Source: DASZHJ01 sp963735465
GTDB taxonomy: Bacteria > Pseudomonadota > Alphaproteobacteria > ATCC43930 > CGMCC-115725
NCBI GenBank assembly: GCA_963735465.1
Contig: CAVTLA010000001.1
Location: forward strand, 930,001-994,000
Direction: 5' to 3'
DNA length: 64,000 nt
Every line of letters begins with the position of its first letter. The stretch's first letter is position 1. Below are positions 11,197 to 19,785 of this stretch, in pieces. The notes below the pieces were generated by a model. The model had not been told where the DNA came from. It was given only the letters and a program-made list of their open reading frames with translations, and made no database searches. Made by a program: the position numbers and the translations under genes.

Positions 11197-11933
11197 CTGC
11201 CCTGATGACCCCGGAGCAACTGGAGGCGGCGCTACGGCAGATCGGCGCCGAGCGCTACCACAATCTGCACCCGTTCCACCGGATGCTGCACGGCGGGAAG
11301 CTGACCAAGGGCCAGGTCCAGGCCTGGGCCCTCAACCGCTACTGCTATCAGAGCGCCATTCCGCGCAAGGACGCCTCGCTCATCGCCCGGACCGAGGATC
11401 CCGAGCTGCGCCGCGTCTGGCGCCAGCGCCTGGTGGATCACGACGGCGAGCGGCCGGGCGAGGGCGGCGTGGCGCGCTGGCTGGCGCTCACCGACGGTCT
11501 CGGCCTTGACCGCGCTTACGTGATCTCGATGCGGGGCGCGCTGCCGGCGACCAAGTTCGCCGTCGAGGCCTATGTGCGCTTCGTGCGCGAGCGCAGCCTG
11601 CTGGAGGCGATCGCCTCCTCGCTCACCGAGCTGTTCTCGCCGGCGATCATCAGCGAGCGCGTCTCGGGCATGCTGGAGAACTACGCCTTCATCAGCCGGG
11701 AGACGCTGGCCTATTTCAACGCCCGCATCTCCCAGGCGCCGCGGGACGCCGATTTCGCCCTCGACTACGTGAGGCGCGAGGCGCGCACGCCGGAGCAGCA
11801 GCAGGCGGTGCTGGCGGCGCTGGAGTTCAAGTGCGGCGTGCTCTGGGCGCAGCTCGACGCGCTCTATCACGCGTATGTGGCGCCCGCGCTTGTGCCGCCG
11901 GGCGCGTTCCGTCTCGACGGCCCGCCGTCGTGA
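11193..11933 (+). CDS. pqqC: Pyrroloquinoline-quinone synthase PqqC
   Basis: This 246-residue cofactor-free oxidase catalyses the final eight-electron oxidation and ring closure to PQQ. The family is recognised from YHNLHPFHRMLHGGKL, WALNRYCYQSAIPRKDA, VDHDGERPGEGGVARWLAL and FSPAIISERVSGML. The length matches the family (about 250). It starts with GTG, overlapping the pqqB stop, and its own TGA overlaps the GTG of pqqD. Confidence 0.95.
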   Translation: MTALMTPEQLEAALRQIGAERYHNLHPFHRMLHGGKLTKGQVQAWALNRYCYQSAIPRKDASLIARTEDPELRRVWRQRLVDHDGERPGEGGVARWLALTDGLGLDRAYVISMRGALPATKFAVEAYVRFVRERSLLEAIASSLTELFSPAIISERVSGMLENYAFISRETLAYFNARISQAPRDADFALDYVRREARTPEQQQAVLAALEFKCGVLWAQLDALYHAYVAPALVPPGAFRLDGPPS

Positions 11934-12232
11934 GCGGCGCCGCGACGCCGCGCATCGACGCCGCCGCGGTCCCGCGGCTGAAGCCCCATGTGCGCTTGCA
12001 GTTCAGCGAAGCGCGCGGGCAGTGGATCGTGCAGGCGCCGGAGCGGGTGCTGATGCCCGACGAGACGGCGCTCAGCATCCTCAAGCTTTGCGACGGCACC
12101 GCCAATGTGGGCGCGATCGCCGAGACCCTGGCGCGGGAATACGCCGCGCCCCGGGACGTCGTCGAGGTCGACGTGCTGGAGATGCTGCAGGATCTCGCGG
12201 ACAAGGGGATCATCGTCGATGCCCGAGCTTGA
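11930..12232 (+). CDS. pqqD: PqqA-binding chaperone PqqD
   Basis: A 100-residue PqqD. Key blocks are RLKPHVRLQFSEARGQWIVQ, PERVLMPDETALSILKLCDG and VDVLEMLQDLADKGII. PqqD binds PqqA and presents it to the radical SAM enzyme PqqE. The GTG start at 11930 overlaps the pqqC stop; a longer in-frame version starting inside pqqC was rejected because it would add about 33 low-complexity residues. The 3' end overlaps pqqE by 14 bases. Confidence 0.93.
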   Translation: MSGAATPRIDAAAVPRLKPHVRLQFSEARGQWIVQAPERVLMPDETALSILKLCDGTANVGAIAETLAREYAAPRDVVEVDVLEMLQDLADKGIIVDARA

Positions 12233-13349
12233 CGCTCCCCTGGCGCTGCTGGCGGAGGTGACGCACCGCTGCCCGCTGCAGTGCCCCTATTGCTCCAATC
12301 CCCTGGAGCTGGAGCGGGGAAGCCAGGAGCTCGACACCGGGACCTGGAAGCGCGTGCTCGGCGAGGCGGCGGCGCTCGGTGTCCTGCAGGTGCATTTCTC
12401 CGGTGGCGAGCCCCTGGCGCGGCGCGATCTCGAGGATCTCGTCCGCCACGCGGTGGGAAAGGGACTCTACACCAATCTCATCACCTCGGCCGTGACGCTC
12501 ACCGCCGAGCGTCTCGAGCGCCTGGTGGCGGCGGGGATCGATCATGTGCAGATCAGCTTCCAGGACGTGGAGGATACCGCCGGCGATCGGGTCGCCGGAT
12601 TTGCCGGCGCGCAGCGCCTGAAGCGCGAGGCGGCGGCGCGGGTGCGCGCGGCGGGACTTCCCCTCACCGTGAATGCCGTCGTTCACCGCCAGAACCTGGC
12701 CCGGCTTCCCGACATGATCGACCACGCGGTGGCGATGGGGGCCGGCCGGCTGGAAGTGGCCCATGTGCAGTACTACGGCTGGGCGCTCGCCAATCGCGAG
12801 GCGCTGCTGCCGACCCGGGCCCAGCTTGACGAGGCCACCCTGATCGTTGAGGCGGCTCGCGAGCGGCTGCGCGGCCGGCTCGTCATCGACTACGTCGTGC
12901 CGGACTATCACGCGGCGCTGCCGAAGGCCTGCATGGGTGGCTGGGGCCGGCGTTTCCTGAACATCACGCCATCGGGCAAGGCGCTGCCGTGCCATGCCGC
13001 CGAGACCTTGCCGGGTCTGTCGTTTCCCTCCGTGCGCGACACCAGCCTCGCCGATATCTGGCGGGAGTCCGAGGCGTTCAATTTCTTCCGCGGCACCGAC
13101 TGGATGGTCGAGCCCTGCCGCACCTGCGACCGGCGCGAGGTCGACTGGGGCGGTTGCCGCTGCCAGGCCTATGCGCTCACCGGCAACGCCGCGGTCGCCG
13201 ATCCCGTCTGCGCGCTGTCCCCCGATCGCGCGGTCCTGGAAGCGGCGGTACGCGCGAGCGAGTCCGCTCCACCGCCCTTCCACTACCGCCGGATCGGCGG
13301 CGAGCCCGCATCGGCCGGGCGTTCCGCGCCGACGACCGCCACGAGCTAG
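12219..13349 (+). CDS. pqqE: PqqA peptide cyclase PqqE (radical SAM)
   Basis: This 376-residue radical SAM/SPASM enzyme forms the Glu-Tyr carbon-carbon crosslink in PqqA. The CPLQCPYC cluster motif (CxxxCxxC) lies at about residues 19-26, followed by HFSGGEPLARRDLEDL and NLITSAVTL. The C-terminal SPASM Cys residues are visible in LPKACMGGWG, KALPCHAAE, PCRTCDRREVDWGGCRCQA. The start at 12219 overlaps pqqD, as in other compact pqq operons. A zinc hydrolase of the PQQ-linked type follows 4 bases later. Confidence 0.95.
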   Translation: MPELDAPLALLAEVTHRCPLQCPYCSNPLELERGSQELDTGTWKRVLGEAAALGVLQVHFSGGEPLARRDLEDLVRHAVGKGLYTNLITSAVTLTAERLERLVAAGIDHVQISFQDVEDTAGDRVAGFAGAQRLKREAAARVRAAGLPLTVNAVVHRQNLARLPDMIDHAVAMGAGRLEVAHVQYYGWALANREALLPTRAQLDEATLIVEAARERLRGRLVIDYVVPDYHAALPKACMGGWGRRFLNITPSGKALPCHAAETLPGLSFPSVRDTSLADIWRESEAFNFFRGTDWMVEPCRTCDRREVDWGGCRCQAYALTGNAAVADPVCALSPDRAVLEAAVRASESAPPPFHYRRIGGEPASAGRSAPTTATS

Positions 13350-13353
13350 GCGG

Positions 13354-14280
13354 ATGCGGCTCGCGGCCCCGCTGGTCGCTCTCCTGCTCGGCTTGGCGGC
13401 GCAAGGCGTGGCCGTCTGCGCCGCAACCCCGCTGCGGATGGTGCAGATCGCGCCGGGCGTCTATGTCCACGGCGGCGTCAACGAGGACGCGAGCCCGGGC
13501 AATGACGACGCCATCGCGAATATCGGCTTCATCGTCGGCGACGCCGCCGTCATGGTGATCGATCCCGGCGGTAGCGCCACGGAGGGGCAGTCCCTGCGCG
13601 AGGCCGTGCTCGCCGCCACCGATCGGCCGATCCGCTACGTCGTCATGACCCACGTCCATCCCGATCACATCTTCGGCGCCGTGGCCTTCAAAGTGGACAA
13701 TCCCGAGTTCATCGGTCACGCGAAACTGCCGGGCGCTTTGGCGCAGCGCGGCGACTACTACGTCCGTACGTTGCATCGGGCCCTTGGCGACAAGGCCGAC
13801 GGCAGCGAGATCGTACCGCCGACGCGGCTCGTGTCGACCACGCTCGACATCGACCTCGGCGATCGCATCGTCGAGATCGAGGCCCACGGCCCGGCGCATA
13901 CGGACAATGACCTGACCCTGCTGGATCGTCGCACTCAGACCCTGTGGCTCGCCGACCTGCTGTTCGTCGACCGCATCCCCGTCATCGACGGCAGCGCGGT
14001 CGGATGGGTGCGTGAGCTGGAGGAACTGGAGAAGGTGCCGGCGCAGCGGGCGGTGCCGGGGCACGGGCCTGTTAAAGTCGACTGGCCCGCCGGCGCCGCG
14101 CCGGAGATGCGCTATCTCAAGGCGGTGATCGCCGATACCAGGACGGCGATCAAGGAAGGCATCGACATCGGCGACGCCTGGCATCATGTTGCCATGCAGG
14201 AGCGCGGCCGATGGCTGCTGTTCGAGGACTATCATCCCCGGAACGTCACCGCCGCCTATAAGGAGCTGGAGTGGGAATGA
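13354..14280 (+). CDS. Exported metallo-beta-lactamase-fold protein of the quinoprotein relay type
   Basis: This 308-residue protein has a signal peptide (LAAPLVALLLGLAAQGVAVCA) and the HxHxDH zinc motif in THVHPDHIFG. Further zinc ligands are likely in AHGPAHTDNDLTLL and PGHGPV. It resembles the SoxH-like 'quinoprotein relay system zinc metallohydrolase' family found next to PQQ dehydrogenases. Its partner, the SoxYZ-like carrier, follows 25 bases later, supporting this assignment. The biochemical reaction is unknown; thioester or persulfide chemistry on the carrier Cys is an inference. Confidence 0.8.
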   Translation: MRLAAPLVALLLGLAAQGVAVCAATPLRMVQIAPGVYVHGGVNEDASPGNDDAIANIGFIVGDAAVMVIDPGGSATEGQSLREAVLAATDRPIRYVVMTHVHPDHIFGAVAFKVDNPEFIGHAKLPGALAQRGDYYVRTLHRALGDKADGSEIVPPTRLVSTTLDIDLGDRIVEIEAHGPAHTDNDLTLLDRRTQTLWLADLLFVDRIPVIDGSAVGWVRELEELEKVPAQRAVPGHGPVKVDWPAGAAPEMRYLKAVIADTRTAIKEGIDIGDAWHHVAMQERGRWLLFEDYHPRNVTAAYKELEWE

Positions 14281-14305
14281 GCCGCTCCGCCCGGAGGAAA
14301 CGAGC

Positions 14306-15127
14306 ATGAGCAAGCCGTTATTGGCGCTGGCTTTGGCCGTGGCGACCCTCGCGGGAATGCCCGCGCCCGCCACGGCGGAAGTGGACGAGGCGACGCGGGC
14401 CGCACGATGGGCGGATCTCAGGGCGCAGATCTTCGGCGATCGGGCGGTGCAGGACGGTAGCGATCTCGTCTCGATCGAAGCGCCGGACCGCGCGGCGGAT
14501 GCGGCGCTCGTTCCGGTGGCGATCCGCTTCGCGGGTGCACTCCGTGGCCAGGTGAAGCAGGTCTATCTCGTCATCGACGACAATCCGTCTCCGCTTGCCG
14601 GCCGCTTCGTCTTCGGTCCCTCGGCGGATCCCAACGAGATCGCGACGCGCATCCGGGTCGACGACTACACCTATCTGCACGCCGTCGCCGAGACCAGGGA
14701 CGGCAAGCTCTACGGCACCGCCCACTTCATCAAGGCGGCGGGCGGTTGCTCGGCGCCCGCGGGCAAGGATCAGGACCTGGCATTGCGGCGGTTGGGTCAG
14801 CTCAAGATGTCGCTCCGCGGCCAGCCCCATCTCGGCGAGCCCATGGAGGCGCATCTGCTGGTGAGCCATCCCAACAGCTCCGGCATGCAGATGGATCAGG
14901 TGACCCGGAACTTCATCCCGGCGAATTTCGTGCGCGCGATCAGCGTCACCTATAACGGCGCCACGGTGCTCCAGATGGAATCCGATATCTCCATCAGCGA
15001 GGATCCCAGCGTGACCTTCGAGTTCGTGCCCACGGCCGACAGCGCCGAGCTCAAGGTGAACGTCGAGGACAGCAGCAACCGTCACTTCGAAGGCAGCTGG
15101 CCGGTCAAGCTCAAGCCGGGGACCTAG
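14306..15127 (+). CDS. Exported SoxYZ-like carrier protein associated with quinoprotein dehydrogenases
   Basis: This 273-residue protein has a signal peptide (residues 1-24, ending PATA), then a SoxY-like domain and a C-terminal SoxZ-like domain in one chain. A single Cys (C148) sits in AAGGCSAPAG between the two domains. In SoxY of sulfur oxidisers the carrier Cys lies in a C-terminal GGCGG arm, so this is a related, internal version. The SoxZ part is seen in SLRGQPHLGEPMEAHLLVSHP and ENSGMQ-like NSSGMQMDQV. GGAGGAAA precedes the ATG. It pairs with the zinc hydrolase upstream; no soxAX, soxB-sulfatase or soxCD thiosulfate genes are present. Confidence 0.8.
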   Translation: MSKPLLALALAVATLAGMPAPATAEVDEATRAARWADLRAQIFGDRAVQDGSDLVSIEAPDRAADAALVPVAIRFAGALRGQVKQVYLVIDDNPSPLAGRFVFGPSADPNEIATRIRVDDYTYLHAVAETRDGKLYGTAHFIKAAGGCSAPAGKDQDLALRRLGQLKMSLRGQPHLGEPMEAHLLVSHPNSSGMQMDQVTRNFIPANFVRAISVTYNGATVLQMESDISISEDPSVTFEFVPTADSAELKVNVEDSSNRHFEGSWPVKLKPGT

Positions 15128-15134
15128 GCTCGTC

Positions 15135-15515
15135 TTATCGGAAGCACGTCAAGTTCGCCTCCGCCTGGGCCTCGCGCAGGCGCTCCAGCACCGCCTTCAG
15201 TTCCGGCGGATCGCGGAAAAGGCCGACCCGGCCGCCGACGCCGCCGCCGATCTGCAGGCTGAGGGCGGTCTCCGCCGTCTCATAGTCGCTATAGGGGAGC
15301 GCCCCCGCGATGCTGTCGATGGCGCAGGAGCACTGGAAGAGTGCCTCCCGGGTATTGCCGTTCGCGGCCATGCAGCCCAGCACATAGTCCGCTCGCGCCG
15401 ACGTCGGATAGTCGTTCCGGCTCGGCGGCGGCGACGTCGCCGCACCGACGATCGACGGCAGCGCCGCGATCGCAACGGCAACGGTCAGTCTTATGGCGAT
15501 CCCGGTGGGGCGCAT
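15135..15515 (-). CDS. Exported Cys-containing hypothetical protein
   Basis: This 126-residue protein has a signal peptide (IAIRLTVAVAIAALPSIVGA). The mature chain carries four Cys, three of them clustered (LGCMAANGNTREALFQCSCA) and one near the C-terminus (NLTCFR). I do not recognise a named family. Periplasmic location and two possible disulfides are inferred. It overlaps the upstream gene on the same strand by 25 bases, so the two are probably co-expressed. Position beside the pqq and relay genes suggests a link to periplasmic quinoprotein function. Confidence 0.7.
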   Translation of the reverse strand: MRPTGIAIRLTVAVAIAALPSIVGAATSPPPSRNDYPTSARADYVLGCMAANGNTREALFQCSCAIDSIAGALPYSDYETAETALSLQIGGGVGGRVGLFRDPPELKAVLERLREAQAEANLTCFR

Positions 15516-16237
15516 GGTCCTTCTCCGCTGGCGCAGGGCTTCTCGCTGCCGAATGTCATGCTGTCCTTGAGGCGCGGCGCGCCGCCGTCGGCGCCGGGGG
15601 TGGTGGCCTCGATCTCATAGATGCTGCCGGGCACCGCGGCGGAGACGAGGAAGCGGTAGCGTTTCTCCGGGACGCCGGGGAAGGCGGCGAGGTTCGGGTC
15701 GTCCTTGAAGGGAAGGAGGATGATCTCCGTCGCCGCCACCGTCGCGCCATCGCGCTGGATCTCCACCGGCTTCACTTGCGCGCGGTCCACCAAAGCCTGG
15801 CGTATGCGGTTGCGGAAGTAGGTCGCGGCGCCGCCGGTAGTCTGGTTCATCTCCTCGACGTCGTGCTCCAGGAAGAACATGAGCACGGGATTCCCGTTGA
15901 AGCCGATCAGGGGTGGGAACGGCATGTGCCGCTCGCCGGAGAGGAAGTCCACCCAGACGTCCTTCTTGCCGTCGTCGCGCGGCCGCACGTCGAGATCGAC
16001 GCGGTCGGAATAGGGGGCGCTCGGGTCGGCGGCGGGTGATGTCGACTCCCGCCGGAAGCGATATTCGAGCCGCTCCGGATGCTGGATGGACTTGAGATGG
16101 TCGGTCTCGAAGAGCGCAACCTGCGCGGGGCTGAGCGGCCGGTCGTCCTGGGCCGATGCCGTCGTTCCCGTGCCTAGGATCGGCAGGCAGGCGATCAACG
16201 CGATCCGCCAGCCACGTCCTCTGCGTCCGCCCGTCAT
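15491..16237 (-). CDS. Exported hypothetical protein
   Basis: This 248-residue protein has a signal peptide (WRIALIACLPILGTGTTASA). It has no motif I can name; the mature part is mostly beta and charged (RLEYRFRRE, RPRDDGKKDVWVDFLSGE, NGNPVLMFFLEHDVEEM). It ends with a Cys pair (PCASGEGPCAPPG). The ATG at 16237 is chosen because GGGAGG lies 7 bases upstream; two in-frame ATGs further up lack a site. Overlap with the following Cys-rich exported gene suggests a two-gene operon of periplasmic proteins, convergent with the SoxYZ-like carrier. Confidence 0.7.
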   Translation of the reverse strand: MTGGRRGRGWRIALIACLPILGTGTTASAQDDRPLSPAQVALFETDHLKSIQHPERLEYRFRRESTSPAADPSAPYSDRVDLDVRPRDDGKKDVWVDFLSGERHMPFPPLIGFNGNPVLMFFLEHDVEEMNQTTGGAATYFRNRIRQALVDRAQVKPVEIQRDGATVAATEIILLPFKDDPNLAAFPGVPEKRYRFLVSAAVPGSIYEIEATTPGADGGAPRLKDSMTFGSEKPCASGEGPCAPPGSP

Positions 16238-16523
16238 ATTCCCGCCTCCCATGATTCGCTCCGGCGCTCGGTATTTCACGCCACCCCGCCCGGCGGGTGT
16301 GTCGAGAAATTGCCGGCATTTGCAGCCCCTTGCGACAAGGCCGCCGGATTTTCCGCAGACAGGCTATTGTATCGGCGCTGGCGGGTAAACCCGTGCCATA
16401 TACCAATCCGAAACCCTTTGCGTCACAGCATGGGGTGCAACCGATGCGTTGGCGCCGCGTTTCGCAGTGGGGAGCGCCGGCGTTCGACAGTCCGGGGGCC
16501 AACGCAAGGAGTGAGGACCACCG

Positions 16524-16727
16524 ATGGTTCACCTTGTTCTGACGGTCTGCATGATGGCGTGGCAGGCACATTGTTCCGATGAGCGCCCGATCCTCGAGGA
16601 CATGAGCATGATGGCCTGCATGGTCGAAGGCCAGCAGGTGGCCGCGGAGTGGGTATCCGAGCACCCGAAGTGGATGCTGGCGCGCTGGCGCTGCGAGCAG
16701 AACGTCCCCCGGGAATTCCCGACCTAG
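16524..16727 (+). CDS. Small four-Cys protein, paralogue A
   Basis: A 67-residue protein beginning MVHLVLTVCMMAWQAHCSDE with Cys at residues 9, 17, 32 and 57. The block MVEGQQVAAEWVSEHPKW is nearly identical to one in the small protein at 51877-52077, and the four Cys are at matching places. A third, more distant relative is at 47442-47687. The N-terminus is hydrophobic but lacks basic residues, so it is not a standard signal peptide. AAGGAG lies about 12 bases before the ATG. The function is unknown; conservation within the window shows it is a real gene. Confidence 0.75.
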   Translation: MVHLVLTVCMMAWQAHCSDERPILEDMSMMACMVEGQQVAAEWVSEHPKWMLARWRCEQNVPREFPT

Positions 16728-16812
16728 CTCCGTCCCGTTTGGGCCGCTCCCTTGGGGTCGGCGCCGACAATGGTTGTCAGCGCGCCCTGCGGTCGGGCAT
16801 GCTCGTCCGGCA

Positions 16813-17250
16813 ATGACGGAAAAATGGCCGGTTTCGGAAGCGCTTGGACTTCGCCGCCTGCTGGAGCGCGCGGGCGCCTCAACCTATCGGGTCAGGGTTC
16901 GTAACCTGCTGCTGCCCTGCAGCATCGGCATCTACGACTACGAGCGGCTGCGCACCCAGCGCGTGCGCATCAATGTCGAGCTCGACATCGCCGATCCCGG
17001 CTCGTTCTCCAGCGAGGACTTCGAGAACGTCCTCAACTACGAGACCATTATCGAGGGGGTCCGCTCGATCGTCGGCGCCGGCCACATCGAGCTGGTGGAG
17101 ACCCTGGCGGAGCGGGTGGCCGCTCTCTGCCTGGAGGACGATCGCTCCATCAGCGTCAACGTCGCCGTGGAGAAGCTCGACGTCTACAGCGACGCCGAGA
17201 GCGTCGGCGTCTCAATCGTGCGCCGCCGGGACCGGGCTCTGGCGCCATGA
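16813..17250 (+). CDS. folB: Dihydroneopterin aldolase-like protein
   Basis: This 145-residue protein is of the FolB family (VRNLLLPCSIGIYDYERLRT, NYETIIEGVRSIVGAGHIEL, VETLAERVAALCL). FolB converts dihydroneopterin to 6-hydroxymethyl-dihydropterin, the shared precursor of folate and H4MPT. The ATG at 16813 leaves a 20-25 residue extension before the core; no strong ribosome site is seen. It overlaps the next gene by four bases (ATGA) and heads the H4MPT/methylofuran biosynthesis run, so it likely supplies pterin for H4MPT. Confidence 0.85.
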   Translation: MTEKWPVSEALGLRRLLERAGASTYRVRVRNLLLPCSIGIYDYERLRTQRVRINVELDIADPGSFSSEDFENVLNYETIIEGVRSIVGAGHIELVETLAERVAALCLEDDRSISVNVAVEKLDVYSDAESVGVSIVRRRDRALAP

Positions 17251-17822
17251 TCGTCGTGAAGATCGGCGGCAGCCTGGGCAAGGCGGACGCCTTGCGGTCC
17301 TGGCTGGCAGCGCTTGCCCGCGGCAGGGGGCGGGTGGTCGTGGTGCCCGGCGGCGGCGCCTTCGCGGACGGCGTGCGCGAGGAGCAGCGGCGCCTGGGAT
17401 TTTCCGATCGCGCGGCCCATCGCATGGCGCTCCTGGCGATGGAGCAGTACGCGCTGGTCCTGGCGGATCTGCAGCCCGTGCTGGTGCCCTGCGCGACCAC
17501 CGACGAGATGAGGGAAGCGCTCCGGCGCGAAGCGGTTCCCGTGTGGCTGCCGTCGATGATGGCGCTCGCCGATCCCGCCATCGCCGAGAGCTGGGACGTC
17601 ACCTCCGATAGCCTGGCGGCATGGCTCGCCGGCCGGATCCACGCCCGGCGTCTCGTGCTGATGAAATCGATGCCGGCACCCGCGGCGCTGGTGCCGCAAG
17701 TCTTGGCCGATCTCGGCGCTGTCGATCGCGCATTCCCGGAATTCCTTGCCGCTGCCGACGTCGCCTTGGAGTGGGTCGGTCCAGGCGATGAGGACCGCCT
17801 CGCTCGCCTGATCGCGGCCTAG
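17247..17822 (+). CDS. Amino acid kinase-family protein, MfnE-like
   Basis: This 191-residue protein is of the amino acid kinase superfamily (MIVVKIGGSLGKADALR, VVVVPGGGAFADGVREEQ, SWDVTSDSLAAWLAGRI). In methanogens MfnE, from this superfamily, phosphorylates aminomethylfuran phosphate to the diphosphate used in methanofuran synthesis. The presence of mfnB-, mfnD- and mfnF-like genes within 6 kb supports the same role for methylofuran. The start overlaps the folB-like stop. Confidence 0.78.
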   Translation: MIVVKIGGSLGKADALRSWLAALARGRGRVVVVPGGGAFADGVREEQRRLGFSDRAAHRMALLAMEQYALVLADLQPVLVPCATTDEMREALRREAVPVWLPSMMALADPAIAESWDVTSDSLAAWLAGRIHARRLVLMKSMPAPAALVPQVLADLGAVDRAFPEFLAAADVALEWVGPGDEDRLARLIAA

Positions 17823-17833
17823 GGATCGCGCCC

Positions 17834-18391
17834 GTGCCACCTCCTTATGCCGGCACACGCTCCCGCCTCGGCTGGGCCGTCACCGGTTCCGGTCATTTCT
17901 TCGAGGAGAGCCTCGCGCTCATCGGCGATCTCCCCAATGTCGACCTCTTCGTGAGCAAGGCTGCGGCGGAAGTGATCCGCATGTACAAGTCGCGCCTGCC
18001 CGCCGACATCCGCATCTTTCGCGATACTACGGCCTCGGCGGCGCCCGTCGGCCTTTTCTACGAAGGCGTCTATCACACGCTGGTGGTGGCGCCCGCCACG
18101 TCGAACACGGTGGCGAAATTCGTCTATGGCATCTCCGACACCCTCGCCACCAACGTCTTCGCCCAGGCCGGCAAGTGCCGCGTGCCCAGCATCGTCTTCG
18201 CTTGCGATACCGCGCCGGAGCTCGAGACGAAAGCGCCGGGTGGGATCGTCAAGGTGTGGCCGCGGCGGGTGGATCTGGAGAATGTGGAGAAGCTCAAGGG
18301 CTTCGATGGCACGACGGTGGTTGAATCCCTCTCCGGACTTTCCGAGGCGATCGCGGCGCGGCTCACATGCCTGAGCGCATCCTCTTCCTGA
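17834..18391 (+). CDS. Archaeal-type flavoprotein (dihydromethanopterin reductase DmrB-like)
   Basis: This 185-residue flavoprotein-fold protein resembles archaeal flavoproteins (LGWAVTGSGHFFEESLALI, FYEGVYHTLVVAPATSNTVA, GISDTLATNVFAQAGK). DmrB in methanotrophs and methylotrophs reduces dihydromethanopterin to H4MPT, the last step of cofactor synthesis. The start is GTG, 12 bases after the kinase gene. It overlaps the next gene by 25 bases. Assignment as dihydromethanopterin reductase rests on family and cluster context. Confidence 0.72.
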   Translation: MPPPYAGTRSRLGWAVTGSGHFFEESLALIGDLPNVDLFVSKAAAEVIRMYKSRLPADIRIFRDTTASAAPVGLFYEGVYHTLVVAPATSNTVAKFVYGISDTLATNVFAQAGKCRVPSIVFACDTAPELETKAPGGIVKVWPRRVDLENVEKLKGFDGTTVVESLSGLSEAIAARLTCLSASSS

Positions 18392-19785
18392 CCGGCCATC
18401 TCGCCGAGCGCCGGCTGCGCAAGGTGCTGGCGGAGATGAGCCCGGCGGAGTTCGACTGGGACGTCCGGGATATCGGCATCCAGGTCGCGGCGCTGATGAC
18501 CGCCGATCTCATCCGCCGCCGACTGCCGCGAGAGGAGCTGAACGCCGATCGCGTGCTGGTGCCGGGCTATTGCGCCGGCGATCTCGCGGCTCTCGCGGCG
18601 GATCTCGGCAAGCCCGTGGCCCGCGGCCCGGAGGACCTGCACGACATTCCCGCCCATTTCGGCCGTGATCGCCTCGGCGTCGATCTGAGCCAACATGACG
18701 TCCGCATCTTCGCGGAGATCGTCGATGCCCCCAACATGACGCTGCCGCAGATCCTGCAGCAGGCGCGGAACTTCGCGCGGGAGGGCGCCGATGTCATCGA
18801 CCTCGGCTGCCTGCCGGGCGTGCCCTTCGGGCATCTCGAGGAGTCCGTCGTCGCGCTGCACGAGGTCGGATTTTCCGTCAGCGTCGATTCCGCCGATACC
18901 GAGGAGCTGCGCCGCGGCGGGCGCGCCGGCGCCGATTTCATTTTCAGCCTCAGCGAGGCGACGTTGTCTCTCGCCGACGAGATGGCGGCGGTTCCCGTGC
19001 TCATTCCCGCGGCGCCCGGCGATCTTGACACCCTGTGCCGCGCCGCGGAGACGCTGGGCAAGGCGGGAAAGCCCTGCATCCTCGATCCCATCCTCGACCC
19101 TATTCCCTTCGGCTTCGCGGCGTCCCTGGCGCGCTATGCGGAGCTGCGCCGGCGGTTGCCGACGGCCCGCATCCTCATGGGCATCGGCAACCTGACGGAG
19201 CTGACGGAGGCGGATACGTCGGGCATCAACGCCACCTTGTTCGGGATCATCGCCGAGCTCGGCATCACCGAAGTCCTGGCGGTGCAGAAGAGTCCCCATT
19301 GCCGGACCGCGATCCGCGAGGCGGACCTGGCGCGGCGGATCATGCACGCCGCCAAGTCGCTCGGGCGCCTGCCGGTGGGCATCGACGGTGGCCTTCTGTG
19401 CCTGCGCGATCGCAAGCCGTTCTCGGTGACGCCGGCGGAGATCGCCGAGACCGCGGCGGGAATCCGCGACGGGAACTTCCGCATCGAGGTGGCCGAGGAC
19501 GGCATCCACGTCTATAACCGGGACGGCCACCACGTCGCGCGGAACGCTCTCGAGCTTTATCCCAAGCTCGGCGTGGCCGAGGACGGGGCCCATGCCTTCT
19601 ATCTCGGAGCGGAGCTGATGAAGGCGCAGCTGGCCTTCGATCTCGGCAAGCGCTACGTGCAGGACGAGCCCTTGGACTGGGGCGTCGCGATGAAACGCGC
19701 GCCCTCGGACCGCTCGGCTCACCGCGCCGCCGGACCGACATTGCAAGAGCGCAAGGCACGGCGGCGCAGCGAGAAGCCCCGGTGA
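18367..19785 (+). CDS. Dihydropteroate synthase-related protein of the H4MPT pathway
   Basis: This 472-residue protein has an N-terminal alpha/beta domain (ILFLTGHLAERRLRKVLAEM) and a central TIM-barrel region like pterin-binding enzymes (EGADVIDLGCLPGVPFGHLE, CILDPILDPIPFGFA). Such dihydropteroate synthase-related proteins occur in methanogens and H4MPT-using methylotrophs. It may join the pterin to the ribofuranosyl-aminobenzene phosphate made by MptG, but this is not certain. A classical FolP-type enzyme is also present at 46150-47310. Its TGA overlaps the GTG of the next gene. Confidence 0.75.
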   Translation: MPERILFLTGHLAERRLRKVLAEMSPAEFDWDVRDIGIQVAALMTADLIRRRLPREELNADRVLVPGYCAGDLAALAADLGKPVARGPEDLHDIPAHFGRDRLGVDLSQHDVRIFAEIVDAPNMTLPQILQQARNFAREGADVIDLGCLPGVPFGHLEESVVALHEVGFSVSVDSADTEELRRGGRAGADFIFSLSEATLSLADEMAAVPVLIPAAPGDLDTLCRAAETLGKAGKPCILDPILDPIPFGFAASLARYAELRRRLPTARILMGIGNLTELTEADTSGINATLFGIIAELGITEVLAVQKSPHCRTAIREADLARRIMHAAKSLGRLPVGIDGGLLCLRDRKPFSVTPAEIAETAAGIRDGNFRIEVAEDGIHVYNRDGHHVARNALELYPKLGVAEDGAHAFYLGAELMKAQLAFDLGKRYVQDEPLDWGVAMKRAPSDRSAHRAAGPTLQERKARRRSEKPR

